A DNA stretch of 64,000 nucleotides, taken from the NCBI RefSeq assembly GCF_017562075.2, contig NC_054084.1, positions 42,205,197 through 42,269,196 on the forward strand, given 5' to 3'. Source of the stretch: Anopheles merus (lineage: Eukaryota > Arthropoda > Insecta > Diptera > Culicidae). The position numbers and the translations under genes are program-made. The notes below the pieces were generated by a model. The model had not been told where the DNA came from. It did not search any database and saw nothing but the letters and a program-made list of their open reading frames with translations. Positions 1 to 14,467 of the stretch are shown piece after piece (positions within the stretch are counted from its first letter, which is position 1; each line of letters starts with the position of its first letter).

Positions 1-321
1 CCTTCAAAGACGAAGATCTTTATTTCCAAAATGGAATGATGCGTGAAAACAGCTACAAAAGGATTGCTGTTATTTATATGAATAAAAAAACACACAATTC
101 CACATACCGCCTTACCTGTTTCATGGAAAGAAGAAAAAGGAAACTTTTCAGTCACTTTTTTTTGGCCTGATAGCTTGTTTTTGTTCATTTAAGCTCGCTT
201 CCCTATACTGATCCTGCTGATAAAACACATCACACACGCCCTCCCCGATCTCTCTCACGCTCCATTCGTTTTAGTGCCGCACACAAGTCGTGCCAGACGA
301 AGGGATACTCCTACTACTTAC
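1..321 (-). other. Sur intron 7, partial
   Basis: Minus-strand intron following exon 7, running off the left edge. It holds AT-rich sequence and short T-runs; I see no coding or repeat structure. Confidence 0.5.
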
Positions 322-484
322 TCATTAATGTCCAGTAGATTGAGTCGAGGTCGAGGTGGCGTAGCTCCTGCTGGCGGGCTTGCGAAATTTTATCTTTGAA
401 TACGGTCTCCCATGCGTTCAGTTTAATTAATTTTATCCCCAGCAGTACCTCGTTGATGCGCCGTAACCGCTCGTCGGTGCATTC
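322..484 (-). CDS. Sur: Sur coding exon 7 (TMD1 coupling region)
   Basis: The acceptor is a CCACCTCCAG tract (exon starts 484) and the donor is ATGA|GTAAGT (exon ends 322), giving 54 codons plus one base. ECTDERLRRINEVLLGIKLI followed by KLNAWE is the highly conserved ABCC intracellular block (family form [23 protein letters not shown]). It joins exon 6 in phase 0 as KKVS-ECTDERL. The next exon is beyond the window. Confidence 0.88.
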
Positions 485-1971
485 CTGGAGGTGGAGCATT
501 TGAATGAATGGAAGAAAACGAGAAAACAGATAGGGAAAATCAGAGATCAGGTACTTCGCCGAAATTGGAAGCAACTCTGGTAGCAGGAGAAGCTGTTACC
601 GGCAATAGTGATTCTTGCTGGAGTTGCACCTAGCACAGCAACCCCAGTGGTGGAGAAATTTAAAATGGCACGAAGCTTAAATGTGAACAGAACTGCTTTA
701 TGGCTCTGTGAATTTCTGGCTCACAAAAGATTTCACCTCTGTACCCATTTTCCACGCTGAAAGGTGGAAAATTGTATGCAAAACTGATAAAAGGGCAAAC
801 GAACGATCCTTATATGAGCAGTGGGTTGCAAAAAACGTTAAATCTGGGGAAAATCATTCCACCAGAGTGTGTATCTTAGTGTGAATTAATTTTAATGGGA
901 ATGTTCTTCCTGGTGGATTCAATGGAATTTAAATTTTGATAAAATAGTATGTTTTCAAACGTTGAATCTACCCTTTTAAAAACAGGAACTTTCTTAATTG
1001 TTTCCGTTTATTCGTTTCGATGTGTTTAATAAAATGTGTTTCTGATCAATACAAACCGTATCTTTATTGATATGAACAACCGAACCGTTCGTAAAATAAT
1101 GAATTAATACTTTGACAACAAAAGCTCGCCCATCAGCAACATAAACCCCCCTGACCGATCCCAACCAATACATACCGAGACTTTCTTCGAGTTGGCAGCC
1201 ATCAGCTTACCGATCAGCAGCTGCAACGGTGTCATCGTGACGATGCAAACGACCGATCCAATTACCGTACTAATCCCCAGCTGACGATAGAGCAGGTACA
1301 TTACGACGGCAATCTAGTAAGAAAATGGAGGAAAGAAGTAATTATAGAAACACAAGAAAAGAAGAAAAAAGACACACGGAGAGCTGCTGCCCGCGTACGA
1401 CGGTGAACGGGGCTGCTGAGCCACCCCGAAGTAACGCCGGGTTTCTTTGCTAGCTAGTGAAAGTAAATAGGAAGGGAGGACAGGAAATCATAGCAAGAGT
1501 TGATATCAAGGGCAAGGGGTGGCTACCATTCCACGCAGGGGCACAGCAAGCGGTTATCGTGCCCGTAGGGTAATGAATTGAAAATTGTTTCTACTCATTA
1601 CCACCGTGCGCTACCGGAATGAATGATGCCGAAGAGGGTTCTTTTTTACTAACAGAAGAAGCGGTTGGTCGGTGCTTCAAATGCCATCACCGTCAGACTT
1701 TGTTGCTGTACGATCGTCTGAGCCATCATCATCACCATCATTATCACCATTATTTTCAGTGTCATTTGAGCAAGTGCACTTAAGACGATATTCTACAAAC
1801 ACACTTACACACAAAAAACCGCTGCCAATTGCGTTCTTCTCAGTGGTCTTCATTTCTTCGACCCGCGGAACAGTGTTGGAAAATTTCCTTATTAACCCGA
1901 AAAAACATAACAATAATAACACGATAGTGTGAGGGAAAAACAGGGAGAGAGAGTGAGAGAGAGAGAGGGAC

Positions 1972-2006
<35 letters not shown>

Positions 2007-5000
2007 TCCCTCACAGCTGTTCATCGTCACCAGCAACAACCATAGTAAATGGAAATAAGAAAAACGCTTAGCTAGTTTCTCGCTATAAGCTTTGAATCTC
2101 TCGCCACTGACCAAAACTTAAAGAAGAAATTCTTACGCGAAACTTGAAGAAGAAAGTCTTACTGCAAGTAAGTTGCTTCTTCCTTTTCATTTTCACTACT
2201 CAACCCCCCCCCCTCCCCCGGCCCTAAATTGCTACAGCAACTGCTGACTAGAGGGTGGACCGCTGCACGAGTCACTTCAATGTCAGCGAGTAATTTGTAA
2301 TTTCAAATTATCTCACTCCCGCTGACCTACTTTTTACCTTTTTTACTTCCGTGCTTGGGGCCAGTGATGACTGTGGGTGAAGGCAAAGAAAAGCTTCTAA
2401 TTACAGAACCTAGAAACGGTGACAACGAAATGTGTCATTCAAACGGAAGAAGTGGCTTACGATATTGAATATTCATTTTTGCTCTGCCATTTTTCGTAGC
2501 ACTTCGTCTTTTTTTGCGTTGACTCCACTTTAGCCTGCCTGTAGTAGGTAAGAACGTTCTGTCTGTATTTAAATAAGATTAAATTAACACATTATTCTTG
2601 ATCACTTCTAAGCCAAAGTTTTAACTCACCACTCCGCAGCCGATAACTTTTAATGGCTGTGTGCCTATTAACCTTTAAAGTGTTGAAACTGTCGCGTGAA
2701 CCAAAAAAGAAAGAAACGGAAAGAAGGCAACATTCACTGCAGGTGCCGCACGCGCTCGGCATTATTTACACAACAACAATCAGCAACTTTGCTAGTGGGG
2801 CAGAAGACGGGTGCTGCACCTGCACCAAATGGCCCAGACCCGATGGCCTTACACCGGGTGGAATGTTAATGGGCGGCATAAACGCTATTATGCTTCCTCA
2901 CTAACTGCTGCCGGTCATCTTAGCGGTAGTAAAACATTCATTGGAAAACTTCCGAAGCCTTACGATGATGCTTGGCTGGTTGGAAGGAAAAAGTTTCGCT
3001 TCAATCCTAATTATGCCCTCCACACACTCTATGACCTTGTGCCCTACACCCGCTTGTTCCATACAGTGACAAATTAAATACGAATAAACATAGTCCCACC
3101 TCCATCGCTCGGAAAGCTCGTACCAGCAGCTTTCGTCGGTTGGCGAAGCGGTTACTGGGATCAATACACCAGAAGAAACGGTTGGCAAGATTATTAACAT
3201 ACCATCCGTGTGCCGGTGGCTTGGTGCCAAAGTGATTGGGGAACGTTGATGCAACGTTTCCATCGGACCAGCCCGCATGGAAATTAGTGTGGAAGGACAC
3301 GGATGAGTTGAAACCGTCGAGCGCTCGTTTGCTTTTTCGTTACAGTGTGCCGTTCTGATTTAAGTAAATCCAAAGCAGGAAGTTGAGCTTGAAACAGTAT
3401 TGAAATTTTAACTATTTTTTCTTGAACGTGGTGTATCCTGGAGTGGTTCAAAACATGGAAATGATTTTTAATACCATAAATAAATGAATGATTATAATCA
3501 ACAAGATGCTTTTACATGGCTTTCAAATGTATTCCTTTAACATCGACTGCTTGGGATCCAGCATCAACTTATTATTCTTATTTGGTTTAGCGCAACAATC
3601 ATTTTTGGTCTAGGCCTGCCATAAACCACTACAAATGGCCTTTATTATCAATTACTTTTGATAGCAGGATAAACAATTATACGCAGTGGAGACGCGGTTT
3701 ATTCCGATTTGGCCCCATGAAGCGCATGTATCAAAATAGTCAATCTCAAGAATTATAAAGTCTCGAGAGAACAAATTAGCATTATTTATTAAGATTTATA
3801 TGACACTGACAATATTGTATGAGGTTATAAGTTCGTTTTTATGTTTTAATTTAACAATTCAATAATATACTGTGGCACCCCTCATGACGAGTTTAATCCG
3901 TTCCAGCGGCTCACTCATTATGCGAAAAACTCGTCTTGCGGGCTGCTCTTTGCATTATAATTTGTATGATAAGTTAAATAAATAATTCTAGGACCGTAAG
4001 TGGTTGCTCGTTATGCGAGATTTTGCTTGAGTATTTGGATCTGCTCGTTATGCGAAAAACTCATGATAAGAGATACTTGTTATAAGAAGTTAAAGTTAAA
4101 TGAGTTATTGTCAAAGCGAAAAAAATATTTTGATTGCTTACTTCTATGAATAAACTATAAGCTGTCTCTGATCTACCATCTTTAGCTAAACAAATTCAAG
4201 ATCGCTGAACCAACAACGTTAAGGAACACATATTACTCAATTATTGAAATTTAAAGATGTTTGCATTTTTTTAGACATCGTGTATTTATCTCATTTTGAA
4301 CGAAGCGTTAGAATATAACTGATCAGTTTTATACACAGAAAAGCTCATACCGTCAAACAGCCTTGCACGTGAAAACAATACTATCGGTTTTGATGAAATT
4401 CAAAATTGGTATCCCTTTCAATTCAATCACTTAAATCGCGCTCCATCTCGTTAGTGATATCAATTAAACGTGCTGCCGGCCACACAAAGGATGGCCTTTA
4501 AAACCACCTGGCTACCCTGTTATTGTTTGCAATTAAACCAATTATATTGCCAGTTCAACTTAACCGTGAAAAGGGTCATGTTTTTTCTGTCTCTCTCTCT
4601 CTTTCTGTCCCCTGCTTCTCATTCCGTAACAGTGTTGTTTATCGGGAAAAATAACTACCCGAAAAAAGCTGCGCGCTTTCACTTCCGCACCTTGCGCGCT
4701 GCTCATCGAATGCATTAAAATAGGCGACACCAAATCACTTCACCAACACCAACACAACAAAGGCTACAAACAGTATGTATCGCTGCACAAATTTTCACTT
4801 CCAAACAAAACCTGGTCAACCTGGTCTCGCACATGAAATCGGAATAATTGAATTTAATCACCAGGTGGGTGAGGTCACACTGTCCCCTTTTTCGCCCACG
4901 GGCACCAGTGTCCTTGACGATCGGTTTGTTATCACAGCTGTACCAGCGACGACCACTTGCAAGCACAGCGTTGCATCGTTGGCAGTTTTTAATGAAATTT

Positions 5001-8000
5001 TATGATACATTCCGCCAGTGGTGGTAGTGTGCGTGTGAGATTCGATGCAGATATTTAAAACAAAACAAAAAAAGATCACGTTAAAAGCACAACAATAATA
5101 ACCGGATTGTGTGGTAGACGGCTGAGCTGCCGAACGCGGTTGAGCCAACCGAAAGTGAATTAGTGCAGTAGTTTATCGAAAATGGTGCCTATGGGAGACG
5201 GAAAACAATTTACGGTTATTGTGAAGATGTACTTCCGCACGTGAGTGTGTTTCACGCACGCATAATGCTGAGGATCAATAAGAAATTTAACGTTTGTGGT
5301 AGTCAATGCAAATTACATTTAAAAAGATAAGTTAAGATTGTTTACTTCGAAAGCTCTTAGAAGATCGCGCTAGTCTTTGAGACACTGTCACTGATACAGT
5401 TGGCCAAGGCAGAAACAGATATAAAATAAAAATGCAGTATGTTTAAACATTCGATATTGAAGCACCAAAACCAAGTAATTTAATGAAATAGAAACAAACG
5501 CTTTCACACCTACTCAGTAAAACGTGCATTCACAAAATTAAATGCTACATTTACAAAGCACTTAAATGGATGCCACTGAACATTCCATTTTCTCTAAAAG
5601 TCTACCTTTTAAACCGCGAGCACCCAACACTGCTCCCTTCTCTCCGTGTCACCGATATCGCACCCGGTTGTAGTAATGCAGACAACAACCGATGCCAACA
5701 AAGACTGATGCGTTGCCAGCAAAATAAACACCATCATAAACGTTGGCCTCTATTTGAAAGGCATCAGCAGCTTGTAACATTGATAGGAATTGTAGCCGCT
5801 TTTGGAAGGTTGTGCGCGCCCGACGCTGTACGCCAAAAATCTACAACGCAAACCTGACCCCGGAAAAGCGGTCCCACCATAAACTCCCCACGGCGATTCA
5901 TTTACCCCATCACGCAGGAGGACACTTGAAAACAAACCCGCGCACACACACGCACATACACACTTACCTTCAGCGGAATGGCCCACACATAGTGTACCAT
6001 CTTCACGAACGACATCACGTTGAACGCATCGTCCGACATTAGGTTGGTTATGGTGCCAGCATCGTGCGCAAAGTTTGGCGCTGGTAGCTTTTCCCTTCGT
6101 TCCGATGCGCTGGCTACTGCTGCTGCTGCACCGCCGGATGACGATGATGATGACGCATTTCCGGACGCTGGTTCTTCCGCCGGTTGTGGTGTCTTTTCCC
6201 GAGCATCACAAATCAAGCGCTCCGCAACGCTGTCGCCCTCCCAGGACAATCGTTCCCCGCCCGTGCGCCCGTTGAGCTGTTGAACTTGATCGCCGTTCGT
6301 TGCATTTGGTGGCCGCCGTCGTTCATCACGCGCCTCCTCGCCCATCTGTGCGCTGTTTGCAACCGATGTTTTATGTTCGATCGCTTCCGTGTCCAATTCG
6401 GTTGCAGCTGCTGCTGCTGTTGCCGTTGCTGCACGCCTGTTGACATTGTTCTCATCCGTACGCTCCCGGTGGCGTTCATTTGCTTCTGCCCCGGGGCTGT
6501 TTCTTCGCTGCGGTTTGCTTTGTTGCGGGTGGCCAGCCCCTTCCCGTGCTTGCCGGTGCGGCTCACTCCGGGCTGTTCCGGTGGTGCGCGTGGGAAGTTT
6601 TTCCACCACCGGGTGAAAACAGCTCGTGCTGAGCAGCAACGTTTTCCGGTACACCAGCCCTTGGAGAGCATTTTTCAGCCGAATGCCTTCCTCGTCCATC
6701 AGGTGAGTGCTCGCCTGGGAAAGGGTTCCCTGGGCGAGCGATGCCACCAGCACGAGCACGCACACGATCCATCCATTAGCGAACAGGGACGCCCAGGTAA
6801 GGGTGAGCGCTTCGAAGCCATCCATTTCGACGCCATTTCCAGTGCCGCTGGCTGTCGCCGCAGGTGATTGATTTGATTTGGCAAAGCTGCCGGCGGCGGC
6901 GGACAAGTTTTGGCTGGCGTCCCAGTGCGCTGTCTCATTGGCCAAAATTAGCGACGCTGCCGGACGCGTTTCGGTGACGCCCGACGCCGTGGCCTCCAGC
7001 GACTGGGCGGCAATGTAATCGACAATATTGGAAATGCAAAGTGGGCCGACCAGGGCGCACAAATCGCCCGCCAGCTTAAGAAGCCCGCCGAGCAGGAACA
7101 TCCGCCACCCGTTCCGGACGTAGCAGCGCCACAGGGAGGCTCGAGTGCTCTAGCGAAAGGATTGGAAAAGAATGAAACGAAAACGTTAAGAAAGATTAAT
7201 TGCATTCGGCAGCAATTTGGTACCGGGCAGGAGCGTTCGAAAAGTCACATCTGTTGGACGAGCAAGGTGCTCAGGTGTACGGTGTTGTACTATGCTTTAA
7301 ATCCTTTGATGGATGTAAACGAAAGAATGGATAGAATGAAGGGGTGTAAGAAAAAAGTATCCCAGATAAAGACGGATTTTGGAGTTTTTCCAGGGTCTGG
7401 GTGTTTTTACACCGGAAAAATCAAAATATTGCTGCATGCTATTGTTTTAAATCAAATGATTTCAGTATTGATGATCAAATGTTTAAAGTAACTTCAATAA
7501 CTTATTTTCCATCATTTTTTTTCATTCGGGCATGAAATTACCAAAAATATAAATGAGTATCGCATTTTTTAAGTAAATCTTACATGTCCACATACACCTT
7601 GCGGTTAACAAGTAAAACATTAAACATTCTAAATAAAATCAACGGATAGCTTTCAGTAAATCGAGACTAGGTATTTGCAAGCCACAAATAGCCTGCAAAT
7701 AAGAATGTTAGATTTTTAGTTTTAGATTTAATCAACCGATTAAAAGAGGCGAGTGAGGCCAATCGGCTCAAAGTGTCTATAAAAAAGCAAAAAAATACCT
7801 TGCCGCACCACAATTTGCTCCTCTCATGAAACACCATGCGTCTCCACCGAAATCATTTCAATTATGTGAAATACCATGCGTCTCCATTATCAATAACTTC
7901 GTTCCATAAAACACCATGCGTCTCTTTTTTAATTAGGCGGTAATTTTTACTTTTCCTTTAACATTTTGACCGCCGGGTTGGCATAACAGATTTTCATGTG

Positions 8001-11000
8001 AGCATGTAGTGCATGGCAAGTGAGCGATGAAAGCGCCAATTCCTCGTGCGATTGTAATCACTCTTTTGTTTCATTCCAATAAGCGGCGTAGCACTTGTCG
8101 TTCTTGTTCTCTCTTTCCTACCTCTTTAATTCCCAAGAGAATCACTGACCGTCAGATACAAACCTGAGCGGTAAGCTCATGCGTCATGCGAATTCGTATG
8201 GTGCGTCGCTTAAACTGTTAACACTCTGGGTTCTGCGTGGATCGTTTTCGATCCACGGGTTTTTTTCACTCTCCTTCTCTGCGATTGTTCTTTCAGCAGC
8301 AATCAGCAGCAACCGCTCTCTTACCCTGTACTGTGCTCTCCGCAGAAAGCCAGTGCAGAATGCCAGCGCTAAGAGTGTTAAAATATTAAACTTATGTTAA
8401 AACTCCATTTAAATTAATGCACCAACTAGTCTGTCCAGTACTTTTTGTGTAAAATTCAAATTACTGGCCACAAATTAAACAAATATCGATGGATCGCAAA
8501 GGTAAGCTCATATTGCAAATGCATCACCTGCCGAAAGAACGTAGTATTTAGTAGAAACAGTCTGTCTTGTTTATTTTTTGCATGAAAGGCTTTTGCAAAG
8601 CCTTTTATAATTAAAAATATGTTTTCTAGTATCATATTTGCTTAGGCATTTGCAATCTAATTGGTCAATATTTCTTTACGAAATTATGATTTGTTATTTA
8701 TGTTAATTCAAGGTCACCATGACAACCCCCTACCAAAAGAAACGGATCAAAACAAAATAAGCTGCTAGCCTAAACCATTCCTCTTGGTCAGCATGAATAT
8801 CTCGACCGCACGCCGTCACACAAACAAGTGATTTATGTCATAAGAAACCGGTAAGATCATGCGATACAGTAACCTAAATAAGAGAGCGATGAGCGGAAAA
8901 AAACCTTGCGACATAAAACCCTTTTCATGCTTGCCCATTCTATACTAATTCCAAGCGGCTATCTCAACACCCAACACTCACATGCACACACCAGGGCGTC
9001 CCTGCTTAAACGGATTCTGGTTGCGCCCCTTGTGTCCATCGTAACGAAAGCTAAAATCCACCAAGCAAAGGGCGAAAAAATAATTGGACCTCAAGGCGGA
9101 TAAACGAATTCGATTCCGGTACCGGACCCCGGCATCATTTCAATCCTACCCGCTGCAGCTAGATAAGAAAGGACCGACCATACTGTCACATAGGATGGGA
9201 TACCTGCAAGAGGAAAGAAGGAGGTGGGTTGCACAAAGCAAAAGCCGACCCGAAAAAAGCTTGATTTGCATGACCGAGAAAAAGCTTATCGCGTCATCCT
9301 CGAGGCACCCATTCGAGACACAACATTCGGTGTTGGTGAGAGATGCTTTTTTGTTTCCATTCAAACCCATTCGTCTGTTCGGCTTTCAACGGTTGGAGGG
9401 TGCTAAAAATGCTTTCTCGCTTTTTAAAACTTCTCCGCCCCCCCTTTCGCGGCTTAGTTTGCCTTCCATTGTTGACGAGAACTACAAATCCACTGGCTCA
9501 ATCTGTACAGCACCGCAAGTTGCTGAAGCGAGCGAAGGGATCACCCAAAATTTTGGTCACCGGTAAAGTGGTAAAGTGAATTAATTATCAGCTCATGTAA
9601 TCCTGGTCTGTTTGGGTTTGCCGTCGTTTATTTCAGTGGTGAGAGTGGCTGCTTGTTCTACTCACCCGCTATCGCCTTCTAGTAATTAATGATTGCACTG
9701 AGCATGGAACGCGTTAGCAACTAACTGGAGTGAAAGAGATAAGCCTACAAAACACACACACACACTTACACACAGACGTCAGTTTATAAAAGCACTGAGC
9801 ACTGAATCATGCTTGCATTAAAATGCTTCATACGGTGAATTGTCGCCGGAAATGAAAAGGGTCAAAGCATGTTCGACATTCACGCACAATTAGCATCACA
9901 AGTACCGCTAATGCCGCTCGGATAAGGATTGTTTCGTGTCGATGAAAGTGCAGAGAGCTGTAGATGGACAATCGGCGATTAAATGGTATCCCTGTGTGGG
10001 GGGAAAGATAAACGGACATCACATATATTATATTTCTGTTCGCTCATGATAAACTTTGATCTGCAGTACAATCACCAAAAAAATGTTGAAGTAATACAAG
10101 TATTAACACTAGTATTAATGGCTAGATAAGAGAACTAGATAAGAGAGATGAACGTCGAACTCTGAAACTATAAATATTAAATAGTTTTTGAACTTTGAAC
10201 TCGTAAGAATATAAGATTTGATTTCAAATATCTTTTTTTCTAAACATTTCCTTTAAAGATAGAAAATAAATCAAAATCAAGGGCAAGGTTCAGTTATGTA
10301 ATGTTATAAAAAAATCAAATAAAACATAACGAAATTAAGAAGCTGTAAAATCCGTAAAAAAATTGTATCCGTATCTGTAAAAATTTGGCCTCTGACACGA
10401 CCATAGTGTCGATTTAGCGGGTTTAATCATAGCCATACCAACTGTGCAATCGTATAAATGTCAAAATAAAGAACCATTCTGCTTTGGATCGTTGCTTAGG
10501 CAACGATTTAAGCGTTTCACCTTAAGTCTTCAGTTTTCAATTCTTCGGCCTTCTGTTCTTCAGTTTTTGGTTATTTCAATTATTAAAATACTGTAAATTC
10601 AGTGCCCATTACAAGGTATAAAATAAAACTAAATAAATAAATGTTGCTTCACAAAATGCATTCAGCGGTTCTGAGATATTGCAGCGCTGAGTTGTAATTG
10701 CAATGCTCAATCATGAGAGAATCCAACCAACAATGGGTCAGGATGTCTCCTAGCATGGATTATCTAGTCTCGGTGCTGGCCAAATCATGTTGGGTGGGAT
10801 CGTGCGATCCAGGAACACTGATAAATTTGTAAAACTATCATAGTTTTTATACAAATACATATGTAATACACCAAAATCAACTCAAAATCGAGGATGAAGT
10901 AATGAGAGTAATGAATAAATACATAAACTAGATTAAAGTGATTTATTGGAACATATTGGTCACCATGCATCAATAAAAATGTGCACACGTGAGCGATTAA

Positions 11001-14000
11001 TAGCAAAAAAAAATCCCATTAAGACGCATACCTTAAATTTGATGCGTCATTTTTCAACACCACCAATGACTACCTACTAATATTTCCTGTCACACAATGA
11101 ATTATCCTGTCGGTTCTGGTACACAGTAAGCGTAATTGTTAATAAACTCACATAATCCCTCTCCGCATAATCTCCATAATTATTTTAACTTATCCTTTCC
11201 CTTCTCTTTTTATGTCATTTAATCCCTCCTTACTCCTCCTCTGCCGGCATATTGTTTCTTAGTTTATTATTCACTTACTACAATTAAACCAGCAAAACAC
11301 GTACAAAGCGATCCTTTGAAGATACGAGCTAAAAAGAGAATAACAGATCCCGTTTTTCCTTTCCTATAGATTTTTTTAACAAAAAGAAATTACGATATAC
11401 AAAAACAAACTATCATAGCCGCGGGACAAAATGAAACTACAAACTTCCACTCTCCAGTAGCTTTTTTCATTCCACGACAGCAACTAACAGGCTAGTGAAC
11501 ATCGTTTTCCCTTGTTTTCCCTGTTTTATGTTCGCTCCTTCACAGCATAATTAATCATGTCATTATTTCACACTTAAGCAGCATTTCGTAGCGTTTCGGT
11601 GTGCCTCCCCCAGCCGCACCGCAAGTTGCCCGTAAACCGAACCCTCGGAAAGCGTAAGAACGTAAACTTGTCGCCAAAGTGGCTACACTTTCGTGCTTCA
11701 AAACTAACGCCACTCCACGGTTGAGCTTTTCAAAGAAGATGGAAAATTTCTTCTGGTGACAAAAGACGCCAAAGGAAAACTATCTTTTCCTAGCCTTCTA
11801 TTTTACTTTTGAGCAAGTTGCGGTAGCTAGTTTGGTGAGTGAAAAATCTGTCTCCGTCTCTAGTTCGTTTTCTCACACGCTCTTGTTCAAATACGTCCTG
11901 CACGCACAATACTTGATTTATGGTCGACACGCTACTAGATGAAACTCTCGCTTCCCGCAAACCATAAGAGGCTAAAACCCCTTTCACACACTCTTTCGTA
12001 CAATGTCAAAGTCACCATCAAAGCTTTCGACCGACGGTTTCCTTTTTCTGTGTTCGAGCTCGTCAATAAAATCCTGCTCCCAATCTTGTCTGGGCGACTG
12101 GACGCTGCAAATTTCAGAATATGCAAAAAACTAAGACCAAAATTCCTACCGTAAACTGAAAACTATCGTCCCTTTGCCTTCGGTTCCTATTGCTGTAATC
12201 CGTCCGGTCCTGCCCACCAGCGAGCATAAGCGTCCGCTCTGCGGTAAACTTACCTTGTAGCTTTGATAAATGAACAGAAACTGATCGTAGTGATAGCGAC
12301 TGGTGTCCTTCTCGTGCAGGTTGCCTAGATCCTCCAGCTCGAGCGGCTCCCGGTAGCCGCGCCACAGCAGCGGCACGATCCAGTGGAAAGTGACTTTCGA
12401 CAGGAACGGCGAGTGAGGCGTCTTGTAGCCGAGCTTTTTCTCGCTCGACATTATCGACGAAACGTGCCGGCGTCCAGTGTTTTGCTGATGATATGCGATG
12501 GTAGCGATGGAGATGTAAAAACAAAAGGACGTTAGAAAGTAGAAACAAAACAAACGTAAAGGAAAGAAAGAAAGAGAGAACTAGAAAAAGAATTAGAAAA
12601 AAAAGTTAACAGGAATTTTCTCTTTCCGTAACAAGTATGAGACCCAGGCTAGTGAACTGAACAAGAAAAAGGAAAATTCGACACATTTCCCCGTTCGTCA
12701 AGAAAACTGAGTCCAAAATGGACGTTCAACGCTGAAAGAACGAAATAAAGTTATTAAAGTCGAAATCGATAGCATGATTAATAGGAACCCTACTTCGTCT
12801 GCTATCGAATGACGATCATCAATCGACGGACCGGATGTGGGACAGGGGCAGAATTTGCGGGACCCATTTCGGGCTGTCATCTTTTTGCCCTACCGCAATG
12901 TCAAAGGTTCTTCAGCAAGAAGAACCTTCGTTGTTTTTTTTTTTCTAGCCTTCCCATTTGTCCCGCATGTGATGAAAGAGGAATGTTGACGGTTGGCACT
13001 CACATAATTTATTTGAAGGTGTTTTTTTTTCCTCGCAAACTTTTATAAACCACTCGTATATACGTTTGACTGCCACAAAAAAATGTCACACGAAAAAAGA
13101 GCTTTAAAACTCTAATGTGTAAAAGCTCTTTGCCTTTTCCCCCCTCTTGAACTATTAATCATCCGATGAAATACCCATTTTCGGGTTAGAGCTTAGAGTT
13201 GACTTCCACGTACAAATTCATCATTTAAATCCTTTCTGCTCAAAAATAACCGTTTTGTTGTGGGTTTCTTTCCTACTTTTGCACCGGAAAATCCCGGACA
13301 AAATAGAAACATCGCTCCTCTCTGGCCTTTCCCATCATCGAAGGTTATAATACAGGGAAGGAAGGGAGGGGTTTCTTCTCTTTCCTCTGATAATCGAAAA
13401 CGATTCCTTCCCTTCCTACATTTTCTGCACACATATCGTCTCCCGTTTTCTCCACCCGATACTCGATCAAATCAGCATCGATAATTTATTCATGACGTTT
13501 CACCTCGTTAGCACCAGGGACCCGGGTAACACTGGGTGGCTCGCTTTCTTCTTTTGGCTTGCGTAAACGATGAACGTCGTCTTGGCGGAACGGGGCAGAA
13601 CAGCAGCCATTCTGCCAAGCGAGCTTCTAAGAAAGTAGCAGTAGCAGATTTCGATGATTAATAAATATGGCATTAATTTTGCCAGCACGTCGGAAAGCTT
13701 GTGCTGTGCTTTGGCCGATCAGTGCTGCCCGGTCCCGTGGGAGCATATCCTGAACAATAGCGGTCGTAGTATGTATGTGGCGAATTGATTTTGCAAAATC
13801 GTGCGCAACGGAATTGGATGTTTATGTTACATGGTTGTGTAGCATTGTTAATTGAGCAAAAGGTGAGTATACTATCGGTAGAATTTATGTAATGCACTTC
13901 AATAAATATCCTTCAATATGTCCATTACTAGGCATTGTTACTTTTCTATACTATATTATTACTGAAACTTTTAGGAATATCATGATCGATAAGGTCAATC

Positions 14001-14305
14001 TACCGTATCTTATTCTAAGAAATACTGCCAAAGCTCTATCCTAAATAATGATAATAATAATAATAAAAACATAAATAATAATAAAAATAAAAACAATAAT
14101 AAGAAACATAATACGGCCTTTTTGGACCGTTACTCCTGAATAAAAAATTAAAAAAAATAATCAAAATAATTATATAAAAACAACAAAATAATGATAATAA
14201 TGATTATAATAATAATAATAATTATTATTATTATTAATATTATCTTAATTTTGTCATTTCTCAACAATATGCTGGGAACTTTTCACCTACCCCGGGCTAT
14301 TCAAA

Positions 14306-14397
<92 letters not shown>

Positions 14398-14432
14398 TTA
14401 TTATAACAATAATAAAAATAATACTCAAAATG

Positions 14433-14467
<35 letters not shown>

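Larger units (their letters stand above)
1314..5967 (-). other. Sur intron 5
   Basis: A 4.65 kb intron containing the GA microsatellite and a decayed MITE-like repeat, both listed separately. The remainder is unique-looking non-coding sequence. Several short open frames on both strands show no recognisable motif and overlap one another, so I left them out. Confidence 0.6.

Noticed and set aside
6020..6867. Plus-strand open frames opposite Sur exon 5
   Set aside because: Shadows of the GC-rich minus-strand coding exon, whose frame has clear ABCC homology at both ends.
9084..9566. 160-residue plus-strand open frame in Sur intron 4
   Set aside because: No conserved motif, not supported by splice signals, and on the strand opposite to the host gene.
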